This document shows positions 8,549 through 17,305 of a stretch of DNA of 64,000 nucleotides, one piece after another; positions within the stretch are counted from its first letter, which is position 1; every line of letters starts with the position of its first letter. The DNA is from Arthrobacter sp. CJ23 (GTDB taxonomy: Bacteria; Actinomycetota; Actinomycetes; Actinomycetales; Micrococcaceae). The translations under genes and the position numbers were made by a program. The DNA lies in assembly GCF_024741795.1 (NCBI RefSeq), contig NZ_CP102950.1:1922001-1986000 (forward strand), given 5' to 3'. The notes beneath the pieces are model-generated. The model made no database searches. It worked only from the letters and a program-made list of their open reading frames with translations, and had not been told where the DNA came from.

Positions 8549-9232
8549 ATGATACGTCCACTGCTCCACGATTCAGTCGAGGGAGAATTCACCTGCATCC
8601 TTTTCGACATGGACGGCACCTTGGTCGACTCCGCCGAAGGAGTGACAGGGAGTGCAGCCGCGGCACTGGAGGCAGTTGGAGCTGAGGTACCCGGACCGGC
8701 GGAACTGTTGTCCTTCGTGGGTCCACCGATGCTGGAGTCGTTCCGCTCGCTTCCGGGCATGGATGAAGTACGCGCCCAGCTGGCACTGAAACATTATCGA
8801 TCCATCTACGCCCAGCAGGGAGCAGGGCAAAGCCGCCTGTTCGACGGCGTCGTCGAACTCCTCCAACAACTCCAAGGCAGCCTTCCCATGGCCGTCGCCA
8901 CCTCCAAGATTGAAGACCAGGCCCTTCGGGTGGCTGTCCTGTTGGGCATCGACAGGCACTTCGTAGATATCTGTGGCGCCTCCGACGCCGTGGACAGGTC
9001 ACGCAAAAAAGACGTCATCCAAGAATCCTTGCGGCGACTCCAGTCCAAAGGCATTGATGTTGCCAGGCCGGTCATGGTGGGAGACCGGATGTACGACGTC
9101 GAAGGAGCTGCCGCGTTTGGGATCCCCACAGTTTTCGCCCAGTGGGGCTACGGTAGCCAAGAAGAGCGGTCCAGCGCCGCAGCCATCGCAGCCCAGCCGA
9201 ACGATGTGGCCTCCATAGTGTTTGGCCAATAG
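8549..9232 (+). CDS. HAD-superfamily phosphatase (phosphoglycolate-phosphatase-like)
   Basis: A 227-residue hydrolase with the HAD motif I nucleophile pair Asp20/Asp22 (LFDMDGTLVDS), motif II threonine/serine in VATSKIE, motif III lysine in SRKKDVI and motif IV in MVGDRMYDVEGA. The helical cap between motifs I and II is the C1 type of phosphoglycolate phosphatase and beta-phosphoglucomutase. ATG 8549 has AGAAAGAA upstream. It is divergent from the Lrp gene across 71 bases. The substrate is unknown. Confidence 0.8.
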   Translation: MIRPLLHDSVEGEFTCILFDMDGTLVDSAEGVTGSAAAALEAVGAEVPGPAELLSFVGPPMLESFRSLPGMDEVRAQLALKHYRSIYAQQGAGQSRLFDGVVELLQQLQGSLPMAVATSKIEDQALRVAVLLGIDRHFVDICGASDAVDRSRKKDVIQESLRRLQSKGIDVARPVMVGDRMYDVEGAAAFGIPTVFAQWGYGSQEERSSAAAIAAQPNDVASIVFGQ

Positions 9233-9516
9233 CTCGTCACTGCAAAGCCTGCGCCGGCCTGGATGTGGCCGTTCCGTCGGCACTCCAAGCACCGCGGGTT
9301 AGGGAGTCGGCGAGATGCGGGAGCCCCCAGGGGACAACATTCCAGGGCAAGTCTGGCCAACGGCAGGATGCACGCAAACCTTCAGGAAGGCTTGACTGAA
9401 AAGGGGACACAACAGGTCCGTTATGGGGCTGGAGTTCTCTCAGCTACCCCTACTCGCTTGGTTTTGAGGCCGATAACGGACAATCCGTAAGACGGCATTT
9501 ACTCGGAAAAAGTGGC

Positions 9517-10548
9517 TTATGCCATGTCGAGTTGGGTTTTGTAGGAGGTGGTCTTGTTGGTGTTCCAGCCTGCGATGATGCCGGCGCCGAGCATTTGGTC
9601 GGTGAGGTGGGCGAAGCGGTAGCCGGGGTCGGTGTCGAGGGCTAGTTGGAGGTATTGGTGTGCTTTGGAGCCTCGGCCTTGCCACCAGTTGATGTAGCCG
9701 ATGGTGGAGAGTATGGGTGCTGCGTGTTGGGGCGTGGTTCTGGTGTAGGCGTGGAGGAGCAGTTGTTGTGCCCATTCGATCCGTGGCCAATGGGGCGGTT
9801 TTTGGGTTTGTGCGAAGAGGATGTGGTGGGGTGGTGCGTTGATGCCGGGGATGTCGGCCATGAGTTGGTCGCGGATGTGGGGGAACTGGAAGTACGCGAC
9901 AAGCTTGAGGACTTCCTCGTCGGTGGGGTAGTCGGTGCTGTCCAGCATGGTTGTCCAGAGTTCGTGGGCTTGCCGGACTGCTTCCTCAGGGTGCAGTCCC
10001 TTGAGGGTTGCCACGTGGTTTTCGACGGCGGTCGCTTGCTCCGCTTCATGTGTTGGCGGTGGCAGGGTGACGGCGTTGGTTGGTTCGATGGTGCTGCCGC
10101 GGTAGATGAATTCTGCGTTGACTTGGCTGTATTCGGTGGTGCTGATGGGCAAGGTGATGTCTTGGCCAGGTTCTGTGTCGTAAGGCGAGTAACCGTCGTT
10201 GCCTACGAAGATGCCGTCGCGGACGGTGATGCCGTTCTCTGCGAGGACGCCCGTAAGTGCGGCGATGGTTCCGGCGTGCGGTTTCAGCTGACCGGGCAAG
10301 CAATGGGCCTTGGTGTAGAGGGCGAAGACCATGCTGGTGGCGTTTGAGTCGTTCGTGAGGTAGCTGGCAACAGTCCGGGCGAAGAGGAGTTCGTGGTCCG
10401 GTTGACGCGGGAGGTCGATGCGGAGCGTGGCACCTACCTTGCTCTGATCGAGGGTGATGCATACGAGGCTTTCTTGTGGCCAGAAGCCGAGAGTGTGGCC
10501 GATGAAGCTGAGTAGGTCTGCTGGATTCTTGATGGTGAGAGCGTTCAT
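9517..10548 (-). CDS. DUF4192-domain protein
   Basis: A 343-residue protein of unknown function, recognised by the DUF4192 opening (KNPADLLSFIGHTLGFWPQESLVCITL, read here from residue 7). The family is almost confined to Actinobacteria. The C-terminal third has a TPR-like stretch with WWQGRGSKAHQYLQLALD. ATG 10548 has AGGAACAGG upstream; the longer frame reaching to 10914 lacks family features. It is isolated, with non-coding DNA on both sides, and carries no sign of a catalytic motif. Confidence 0.75.
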   Translation of the reverse strand: MNALTIKNPADLLSFIGHTLGFWPQESLVCITLDQSKVGATLRIDLPRQPDHELLFARTVASYLTNDSNATSMVFALYTKAHCLPGQLKPHAGTIAALTGVLAENGITVRDGIFVGNDGYSPYDTEPGQDITLPISTTEYSQVNAEFIYRGSTIEPTNAVTLPPPTHEAEQATAVENHVATLKGLHPEEAVRQAHELWTTMLDSTDYPTDEEVLKLVAYFQFPHIRDQLMADIPGINAPPHHILFAQTQKPPHWPRIEWAQQLLLHAYTRTTPQHAAPILSTIGYINWWQGRGSKAHQYLQLALDTDPGYRFAHLTDQMLGAGIIAGWNTNKTTSYKTQLDMA

Positions 10549-11079
10549 GGTCCTGTTCCTTTGCACTTGTCCGTTCTTTTGTGGTCGTTTGGTCTTGTGG
10601 ATCGTTCTGGTAGGGGACTTGTGCGCTGGGTTTGGAGCCGGTGTGCGAGCAACCTGATTGCGCGGATGCACTGCCAGCGATAATCGGGATATCAGAATGA
10701 CAAGCATCGTTGTTGCTTCTGGCTGTTCATTGACCGGCGCGAGCCCGCCAGCATGACGCTGGCCAGTGCTGCTTCTAGTGGGGAGACTCAGGTCTGTCGG
10801 TGTGACCTTTTTCGCGGTTCGAGCCCCGTCGCGGTCGGGCCCAAAGAAGGGGTCAGCTCCCAGATCCATCGCCTGCGGTGGGTGGTCGGTCTCTTGTCCT
10901 TCAGTGAAAGTCACGGTGATTGGGCTAGGAGCCGCAATGAAGTTGTGAAAGGAGGCACGCCGATGAACGGCTTCAATTCTCTGGCGGAGAGCGCCCCGCG
11001 GCTTCGAGGTCTGGTGAGCTGCAGCGATTTGCTGTGCCTACTGCGGGGTGCAGGTCGGCGCTCGTTCACGGCAAAAAGG
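10549..11079. other. Gene-free stretch upstream of DUF4192 gene
   Basis: No frame here shows codon bias, a ribosome site with a sensible protein, or family similarity. It runs from the DUF4192 start to repeat copy A. It presumably contains the DUF4192 promoter, but no convincing -35/-10 pair was found. Confidence 0.4.
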
Positions 11080-11957
11080 AAGTGTGCACATTGTGCACAC
11101 TTTCCGTCCCGGATTGCCTCGTACTGCCTCCGGATTGCCCCGGATTCCGCATGTTTCCGCCACTTCCCAGTGTTACCAGTACCCGGAATCCCGTTCGAGT
11201 CCCACCTCGGGCACAGCATGACCCCTCGTCAGAGGGGTTTTTGCTTTAACCTGTGTACAAAGCTTGACAGTTGCCTCTGCCTCATCGCCCCGGGCTCGTG
11301 CCTGGCCGCCGGGTGTGGCCTGTTCAGTTGGGTGGGAGCGGGTTCAGCGTCCTGGCTGGTGGGCGCTCCACTTGCTAGGTTGTGGGGTCATTCAGTCCTC
11401 CTTGGTGGGTGTGTTGCGGCCGCCCCTGTTGGCCGCTCACGTCTTCATGGTCGCCGGCAGTCTTGATGACATGACTTTGGGCAAATTCTTTGAATAATTT
11501 CGGTTGGTTGGATCTCCTTTGGGCCGGTTTGAAGGACTGGTGCATGAGGGGTTGTCCGATCAAAGGGGGTGTGGACAATGTCCACACTTAAATCTTCTTT
11601 CTTAGTGCCGCACGAACGTGGTTCTTTTGGTCGTCGTCTGCTGTCCCTTGTTCATTTGCAACCCGGTGTTGACAACATGACTCCGAGCTCTCCGGGGTCC
11701 AACGGCTATGGATATTCGTCCGTAGCAGTCGATCCGGTGAAACACGACGCCGACAAGTCAGAGACTGCCCTGCACTGACGCTGAATGAGGGGGCTTGTGG
11801 GTCAAAACAGTTGCGGGTTTGCTTTGGTCGACTGAAGCAGGGCGCCTCGTGCTTGGATCGCCCACAAGGTCCACGCCCATAGTCGGGGCAGAACCTGATG
11901 CGCCGGACCGCTAGGGAGGCGGAATGATGGTTAGCACGTTCTGCTCCATCTGTCAGC
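11080..11957 (+). repeat. Repeat copy A: palindrome - tRNA-Leu 3'-end-like segment - palindrome
   Basis: A diverged direct copy of 29945-30896. It starts with a near-perfect palindrome (core GTGTGCACA-T-TGTGCACAC, 11082-11100). Next come a tRNA-Leu-like 3' end (11193-11215), a small terminator (11222-11242), and about 300 bases with matching islands. A second palindrome follows (11569-11587). It ends in a block reading GACCGCTAGGGAGGC and an ATGATGGTTAG start-like motif. The two copies agree closely in the tRNA/terminator part and more loosely elsewhere. No intact ORF is present. An integration/recombination site region is one reading (inference). Confidence 0.6.
11222..11242 (+). terminator. 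Rho-independent terminator behind tRNA-like 3' end (copy A)
   Basis: CCCCTC-GTCA-GAGGGG followed by TTTTT, directly after the tRNA-Leu-like 3' end. It is identical to the hairpin at 30088-30108. A terminator right behind a tRNA 3' end without the tRNA body suggests that both were carried here together. Confidence 0.7.
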
Positions 11958-11984
11958 CGACGGCCTGGAAGGCCCGGGCAGCGG

Positions 11985-12518
11985 CAACGGGATCTCGGAG
12001 CGTCCACCCGAGATCGAGGACCGCGCTGTGCCCGGGCACTGGGAAGGGGACCTCATCACCGGCGCCTACAACCAGTCCGCGATCGGAACCTTGGTCGAAC
12101 GCACCACACGCTAAGGGATGCTCGTCCACCTGCCCGGTGACCACACCGCCGAAACCGTCCGCGACGGACTCATCGCCACCATGGCCACCCTCCCGGAACA
12201 CCTGCAAGGGTCCCTGACCTGGGACCAGGGCGCCGAAATGGCCGCCCACCGCTCATTCAGCATGGCCACGGACAAGCCCGCCTATTTCTGCGACCCCGCC
12301 AGCCCCTGGCAGCGCGGTTCCAACGAAACACCAACGGTCTGCTGCGCCAATACTTCCCCAAAGGCGCCGACCTGTCCGCCTACGGGCCTGAAGACCTCGA
12401 ACACGTCGCCCAGGAACTCAACGGCCGCCCACGCAAAACGCTCGGCTGGAATACTCCAGCCGAGCGTTTACGTGATCTACTACTAACCACCTAACCAACA
12501 GGTGTTGCAACGACCCCT
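11985..12518 (+). pseudogene. IS30-family transposase, C-terminal remnant
   Basis: The frame gives an IS30 catalytic core: [20 protein letters not shown], an in-frame stop at 12114-12116, then LTWDQGAEMA, DPASPWQRGSNE, a frameshift, and ELNGRPRKTLGW. The DDE residues are therefore recognisable but the gene has at least two lesions and no N-terminal half. The coding end contains an inverted repeat around 12444-12476, and an IS30-like right end (GTGTTGCAACGACC) lies near 12502. It abuts the end of repeat copy A and may have cut the ORF that began there. Confidence 0.75.
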
Positions 12519-12663
12519 AGAAACCGCCCTGTAGGGACTCGCCCCTCCGTGGGCGGGTGCGTCGCCTGACTATGATGAAGTCTGCCTGTGTGATGGCCGA
12601 AATAAGTTGCGGATAGTGAACGTTGATGCCCACGGTGAGTACTTGAATGCTCCGCTCACGACC

Positions 12664-12927
12664 CCGTCTTTGAGCCGAACGTCGGCTTCCCGGCCAATGA
12701 CTACGCGGAGGCCCAAGCATGGTCAGGGTAGCCTGGGTGTTGCCTGGCGCAAATACAGTCATGACTCTGCAGGATTCAGGCGTTCGGGTCCTCAGCCGCG
12801 GCCGTGATGCCGCCTTGCGTCGCGTACTTCGGGCCCGGCGCAAGGGCGATATGTGTGCCCCCGACGATGTCGCTTTCCACTCACCGCTTATTAGAATCGC
12901 ACTCGAACGGGCAGTGCCTATCTCTGA
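12664..12927 (+). pseudogene. LysR regulator C-terminal remnant, relative of the LysR gene at 33.9 kb
   Basis: This stretch matches the last third of the intact LysR gene at 33933-34871: TTTGAGCCGAAC, GAGGCCCAAGC, and the protein run DVAFHSPLIRIALER against EVAFHSTLLEIARER. Frame changes are needed to follow the match, and there is no N-terminal HTH, so it is a decayed fragment. Between the IS30 remnant and this point (12519-12663) nothing was recognised. Confidence 0.65.
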
Positions 12928-12965
12928 GGCGAACGCTAGGATTCGCTGTTTGTCGGATGTAGGCG

Positions 12966-13628
12966 TCAGGCCTCGTCTAAGGTTTGAGCGCTGAGCGCAT
13001 TGTGGAATTGACTCAGCATTTCCTTGCGGTAGCCATCGAAGTCACCCTCCAATGCAAGCGCAGCCAACTTCTCGTGCTCAACGGCAACGTCGTGGAGATC
13101 GCTGTACGTACGATGGTCGACCGAGAGGTAGAGACGTAGCTTGGTCTCCCAACCGGTCCAAAGGCTCTGCAAGGCGGAGTTGCCTGAAAATTCGTAGAAG
13201 AGTCTGTGGAAGCGAAGGTGAGCGTCGATGCTGGCCGGGATGTCGTTCGTGTCCGTGGCCCGGTAAAGTTCCTCGATGGTTTGCTTCAAGCGAAGCTGTT
13301 CAGGACCCCGAAGCGTCGGGGCAGCGAGTTCGGCAGCGTAAGGCTCAACGAGCATGCGGATCGATGCGATCTCGGCGACGTCGCGAGCGCTCACTTCCAC
13401 AACGAACGATCCCCGGAAAGGGACCTTTACTACAAGGCCCTCCTCCTCAAGCTTGGTCAGTGCCTCACGTAGTGGCGACCGGCTGATGCCTAGATCTGAA
13501 GCGATGTGCGTCTCGCGCAGTTGTTCTCCGGGAGAGACAGTCCCGTCCAGGATGGCGCTACGGAGGACGCGGTAGACGCCGTCCGGCGTCGTCGTCCGCT
13601 GTTCTTGCCACTCGAACTTGCGGTCCAT
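12966..13628 (-). CDS. GntR-family (FadR/FCD type) regulator
   Basis: A 220-residue regulator with a GntR winged helix at residues about 14-75 (VYRVLRSAILDGTVSPGEQLRE and SRSPLREALTKLEEEG). An FCD effector domain covers 90-215 with the metal-binding histidines in DAHLRFHRLFYE and the later FHNAL. ATG 13628 follows GGAAGGCGG. A dyad-like TTGTCGATTGTCGAT just upstream of the gene resembles sites upstream of the HAD gene at 25.7 kb. Autoregulation and control of the cluster are therefore plausible. Confidence 0.88.
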   Translation of the reverse strand: MDRKFEWQEQRTTTPDGVYRVLRSAILDGTVSPGEQLRETHIASDLGISRSPLREALTKLEEEGLVVKVPFRGSFVVEVSARDVAEIASIRMLVEPYAAELAAPTLRGPEQLRLKQTIEELYRATDTNDIPASIDAHLRFHRLFYEFSGNSALQSLWTGWETKLRLYLSVDHRTYSDLHDVAVEHEKLAALALEGDFDGYRKEMLSQFHNALSAQTLDEA

Positions 13629-13641
13629 TGTTCCGCCTTCC

Positions 13642-13661
13642 TTGTCGATTGTCGATTATAC
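13642..13661. promoter_or_regulatory. Candidate GntR operator
   Basis: TTGTCGATTGTCGATTATAC holds two GTCGAT half-sites directly upstream of the GntR gene ending at 13628. The half-site recurs in the 25772-25848 cluster as ATTGTCGACAAT. A FadR-type regulator binding both places is inferred. Confidence 0.45.
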
Positions 13662-13791
13662 AGCCAAGCCGGCCTGACCCGGATGGCCCGGAGTGCTGAC
13701 GGCCAAATTTCTCGATCGCTGACAGCCGCGGGGGTCGTTGCAGGACCCAGGAAGGTTGAGTCCTGCAACGACCTCCAGCGGACAGGCCATC

Positions 13792-14457
13792 TCAGACGCT
13801 GACTGGCTTGTCCTGCCGGGTTGCTGTGAGGTCCTCAACGGCTTTTTGCATGTGCCGCTTAATGGCCTTGAGGAGTCCATTCCGGTCGCCTGACTCCAAT
13901 AGTTCCAGGATGATCTGGTGTTCCTTTATCAGAAGGTCCACCCTTGGGTAGGAGACTTTCAGGTCGAGGATACACATCCTCGATTCAGCCGCCAGCGTCT
14001 TGTAAATACGAATGAAGCGGGAATTTCCCATGCCGGCAACGAGGGCTGAATGGAACTGCATGTCAAGCCGGGCAATGCTCTGCCAATCGGAGGCGGCCAT
14101 TTGCCCCGCCATTTCGCCCAAGATGTCTTTCAGCACTTCGCAGGTGTCCTGGATCTGATTCGGGCTGCCGTCCAATAGCCTGCCGGCCGCGGCGGACTCG
14201 ATGATGTCACGAACCTCGTAGATCTCCCTAAGGTCATGCGTTTCAAATTCCAGGACGAACACCCCGTAGTTGCGCCTGCTGACGAGGATCCCCTCCTGAC
14301 ACAAGCGCTGGAGTGCCTCCCTCAGAGGACCTCTGGACCTGTTGAGCTGGCTCGCCACGAGGGATTCGTTGATCTGCTGCCCGGGACGGAGGAGTCCCAG
14401 GACGATCTGTTCGCGCAGGTGATCAGCGATCACCTGCGCTGTAGGCCTTCCCTCCAT
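13792..14457 (-). CDS. GntR-family (FadR/FCD type) regulator
   Basis: A 221-residue FadR-type regulator: wHTH at about 5-70 (VIADHLREQIVLGLLRPGQQ, SRGPLREALQRLCQEG) and FCD domain with RLDMQFHSALV and the later IKRHMQKA. The start codon lies three bases after the stop of the semialdehyde dehydrogenase gene, so it is the last gene of that transcription unit. It is a second, clearly different FadR homologue next to the 12.97-kb one. It is a likely effector-sensing switch for the amine/amino-acid operon. Confidence 0.85.
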   Translation of the reverse strand: MEGRPTAQVIADHLREQIVLGLLRPGQQINESLVASQLNRSRGPLREALQRLCQEGILVSRRNYGVFVLEFETHDLREIYEVRDIIESAAAGRLLDGSPNQIQDTCEVLKDILGEMAGQMAASDWQSIARLDMQFHSALVAGMGNSRFIRIYKTLAAESRMCILDLKVSYPRVDLLIKEHQIILELLESGDRNGLLKAIKRHMQKAVEDLTATRQDKPVSV

Positions 14458-14460
14458 TCG

Positions 14461-15915
14461 TTAGACAGCCAGCGCGGTGTACTTGTACTCCAGGAATTCT
14501 TCGATGCCGACCTTTCCACCTTCGCGTCCCAGTCCGGACTGCTTGACGCCGCCGAACGGTGCCGCCGGGTTGGACACCAAGCCCGTGTTGAGTCCGACCA
14601 TTCCGACCTCCAGGTCCGCGGAGAACTGCATTCCTTTGTCCAGGCTCTCGGTGAATACGTATCCCACAAGGCCCCACTCCGTGTCGTTGGCCAGGCGGAG
14701 GACTTCCTCCTCGCTGTCGAACGGCGTAATTGCTGCTACCGGTCCGAAGATTTCCGTGCTCATTAATTCGGAATCCAGCGCCACATCAACCAGGACGGTG
14801 GGGGTGTAGAAGTACCCGGGTCCTTTCGGACGGCTTCCGCCGGTCAGGATACGCGCGCCCTTGTTGACTGCGTCGGCGACAAGGCTTTCGACCTTTTCCA
14901 GGCCCTTCCGGTCGATAAGGGGCCCGACATCGGTGCCAGCCAATGCGCCGTCGCCTACCTGAAGTTCGGAAATCCTTTTTGCGAACTTCTCGCTGAATTC
15001 CCCGACGACGGAGCGGTGGACGAAGAAGCGGTTGGCTGCGGTGCAGGCCTCTCCCATATTCCGCATCTTGGCTTTCAAGGCCCCCTGGACTGCATTTTCG
15101 ATGTCTGCATCGGCAAGCACGATGAATGGAGCGTTCCCGCCGAGCTCCATGGAGGAGCGCATCACGTTGTCGGCTGCCTGGCGCAGTAGAGTCTTGCCCA
15201 CCTCGGTGGACCCAGTGAAGCTGACCTTGCGTGCGATTCCGCTGCTCATCCAGGGATCTACCACGCTGGAGGCCTTGGAGGTGGTGACGACATTCAAGAC
15301 GCCGTCAGGAAGGCCCGCTTCCCGGAAAATCTCTACAAGGGCAAGTGACGTCAGCGGCGTCAAAGCCGCCGGCTTGAAGACCATGGTGCAACCCGCGGCC
15401 ACCGCGGGGGCGATCTTGCGGGCGCCCATGGCGAGCGGGAAGTTCCACGGAGTGACCAGCACGCAGGGACCGATAGGTTCCTTGGTGATCATGATCCTGG
15501 TGTTGCCATCCACTGAGGTGGCGCTGTCGCCGCCGATGCGGACCGCTTCCTCGGAGAACCAGCGGAGCATGTCGGCGCCGTAGGCCACTTCGCCTCTTGC
15601 CTCCGCGAGGGGTTTTCCCATCTCGGCGGTCATGATTGCTGCCAAGCGGTCCGTATTGGCGATGACGAGGTCGAAGGCGCGTCGGAGAATGTCCGCCCGT
15701 TCGCGTGGGGTGGATTTTCCCCATGCTGCCTGCGCGCGTCCTGCGGCCTCAATGGCCAGGGCGGCATCTTCAGGGCCGCCGTCGGCAACGTAGGCAATGA
15801 TGTCGTTCGTGGCGGGGTTCTCTACAGCAAATGTGGCGCCCTTTGCGGCCTTCTGCCAGTGTCCGTCGATGAACAGCCCTGTGTGAAGAGTGGTGGGATC
15901 AAATGAAGTGCTCAT
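14461..15915 (-). CDS. gabD: NAD(P)-dependent succinate-semialdehyde dehydrogenase
   Basis: A 484-residue ALDH with TPWNFPLAMGARKIAPA, FTGSTEVGK, the general base Glu in MELGGNAPFIV, and the catalytic Cys in GEACTAANRF. This combination is typical of GabD-class succinate-semialdehyde dehydrogenases. It would oxidise succinate semialdehyde to succinate. It directly follows the GABA-type aminotransferase gene (67 bases apart). A related semialdehyde, such as glutarate semialdehyde, cannot be excluded. The ribosome site before ATG 15915 is weak. Confidence 0.85.
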   Translation of the reverse strand: MSTSFDPTTLHTGLFIDGHWQKAAKGATFAVENPATNDIIAYVADGGPEDAALAIEAAGRAQAAWGKSTPRERADILRRAFDLVIANTDRLAAIMTAEMGKPLAEARGEVAYGADMLRWFSEEAVRIGGDSATSVDGNTRIMITKEPIGPCVLVTPWNFPLAMGARKIAPAVAAGCTMVFKPAALTPLTSLALVEIFREAGLPDGVLNVVTTSKASSVVDPWMSSGIARKVSFTGSTEVGKTLLRQAADNVMRSSMELGGNAPFIVLADADIENAVQGALKAKMRNMGEACTAANRFFVHRSVVGEFSEKFAKRISELQVGDGALAGTDVGPLIDRKGLEKVESLVADAVNKGARILTGGSRPKGPGYFYTPTVLVDVALDSELMSTEIFGPVAAITPFDSEEEVLRLANDTEWGLVGYVFTESLDKGMQFSADLEVGMVGLNTGLVSNPAAPFGGVKQSGLGREGGKVGIEEFLEYKYTALAV

Positions 15916-15981
15916 GTCACGCTTTCAGTCGTTTAGGAGGGAGTTTGGTGGAGCAGTGTGGCCTTGCCGAGCTTTGGTTTG

Positions 15982-17235
15982 TCAGGAGGTGGCCGTTTTG
16001 AGGGCCTGGGTGAACCTGGTCAGGCCTGCCTGGATTTCATCGCTGCTGACGTTCAGGGCGGGGATGAGGCGGATGACGTTGCCGTGCGGACCGCAGGTCA
16101 GGAGCAGGAGCTCTTCCTTGATGGCGGCCTGCTGGACGGCGAGGGCGGTTGCCGGGTCCGGGGTGTTGTCGGCTGCGGTGAATTCGACGCCCTGCATCAG
16201 GCCCCGGCCGCGGACGTTGCCGATTCCGGTGAACTCTGCCTGCAGTGCGTCCAGCCCTGCCCTGAGTTCGTCGCCGCGCAGCTGGGCGTTTTCCACCAGG
16301 TTTTCCCGCTGGATGACGCCCAGCGTGGCGACGCCGGCTGCTGCTGCGACGGCGTTTCCGCCGTAGGTGCCGCCCTGGGAACCGGGCCAGGCCTTGCCCA
16401 TCAGCTCTGCGGAGGCGGCGATGGCGGAGATCGGGAAGCCGCTGGCGAGGCCTTTGGCGGTGATCACGACGTCGGGCCGGATTCCGGCCCAGTCGTGGCC
16501 CCAGAACTTGCCCGTGCGGCCGACGCCGGCCTGGACCTCGTCCAGGATGAGCACGATGCCGTGCCGGTCAGCGCGTTCCCGGAGTCCCTGGAGGAAGGCA
16601 ACGGGGGTGGGGATGTAGCCGCCGTCACCGAGGACGGGTTCGATGATGAACCCTGCGGTGTCACTCGGGGTGCTGATGGTGAGGAGAAGGTGGTCCAGTT
16701 CCTTCAGGGCGAATTCGACGGCGGTGGCTTCGTCCCAGCCGTACCGGTACCAGTGCGGGAAGGGGGCCACGTGCACGCCACTCATCAGGGGGGAGAATCC
16801 TGAGCGGAACTTGGTTCCGGCGGTGGTCAGGGATGCCGCCGCGACGGTGCGCCCGTGGAAGCCGCCCTGGAAGGAGATGATGTTGGGCCGGCCGGTGGCC
16901 ATGCGGGCCAAACGGATGGAGGCTTCCACGGCTTCGGAGCCGGAGGTGGCGTAGAAGACGCTGTCCAAACCCTGGGGCAGGACGTCGCCGAGGAGTTCCG
17001 TGAGTTCCAGCAAAGGCTTGTGCATCACGGTCGTGTACTGGGCGTGCACGATCTTGCCCACCTGCTCGCGGGCCGCCGCGACAACGTCGGGGTGGCAATG
17101 ACCCGTGCTGGTGACGCCGATCCCGGTGGTGAAATCGAGGTACTTCTTGCCGTCGGTCGCGTGGATCCAGCTGCCGGACGCGTGGTCGACGACCACGGGG
17201 GTCGCCTGCTTCAGGATAGGGCTGAGTGTTGCCAT
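15982..17235 (-). CDS. gabT: Class III aminotransferase (4-aminobutyrate aminotransferase type)
   Basis: A 417-residue PLP enzyme moving an omega-amino group to 2-oxoglutarate and giving a semialdehyde. It shows GIGVTSTGHCHPDV, the GSEAVEASIRLAR cofactor motif, FQGGFHGRT, VLILDEVQAGVGRTG and the Schiff-base lysine in DVVITAKGLASGFP. The pairing with gabD next door supports GABA or a similar omega-amino acid as intermediate. It sits between gabD and the FAD amine oxidase gene on the same strand. Confidence 0.85.
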   Translation of the reverse strand: MATLSPILKQATPVVVDHASGSWIHATDGKKYLDFTTGIGVTSTGHCHPDVVAAAREQVGKIVHAQYTTVMHKPLLELTELLGDVLPQGLDSVFYATSGSEAVEASIRLARMATGRPNIISFQGGFHGRTVAAASLTTAGTKFRSGFSPLMSGVHVAPFPHWYRYGWDEATAVEFALKELDHLLLTISTPSDTAGFIIEPVLGDGGYIPTPVAFLQGLRERADRHGIVLILDEVQAGVGRTGKFWGHDWAGIRPDVVITAKGLASGFPISAIAASAELMGKAWPGSQGGTYGGNAVAAAAGVATLGVIQRENLVENAQLRGDELRAGLDALQAEFTGIGNVRGRGLMQGVEFTAADNTPDPATALAVQQAAIKEELLLLTCGPHGNVIRLIPALNVSSDEIQAGLTRFTQALKTATS

Positions 17236-17305
17236 GGCTTCATACTTTCTTCTTGGATTGCAACGCTTGCAGTGTCAGGGCCGTAGTGGTGGCTGACGGA
17301 GCGGC

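Noticed and set aside
9233..9516. Possible gene or RNA between the HAD and DUF4192 genes
   Set aside because: No ORF with coding bias, hairpin or promoter was found in these 284 bases.
9646..10347. Long plus-strand ORF opposite the DUF4192 gene
   Set aside because: It is the antisense shadow of the DUF4192 frame, a GC-rich codon artefact; the minus strand has the conserved domain.
10911..11219. Minus-strand frame starting MLCPRWDSN at repeat copy A
   Set aside because: PRWDSN is the well-known artefact produced by translating tRNA 3' ends in reverse; the rest has no protein-like features. The same applies to 29813-30085.
11160..11220. Complete tRNA-Leu gene at the repeat copies
   Set aside because: Only the T-loop and 3' acceptor half are recognisable. 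The 5' acceptor strand and anticodon arm are absent in both copies, so it is a fragment, not a tRNA gene.
12444..12476. Inverted repeat with about 13-bp arms around ATAC
   Set aside because: It lies inside the coding end of the IS30 transposase remnant and belongs to that element, not to a separate regulatory signal.
15958..16803. 281-codon plus-strand ORF opposite gabT
   Set aside because: Mirror frame of the aminotransferase, with no family motifs.
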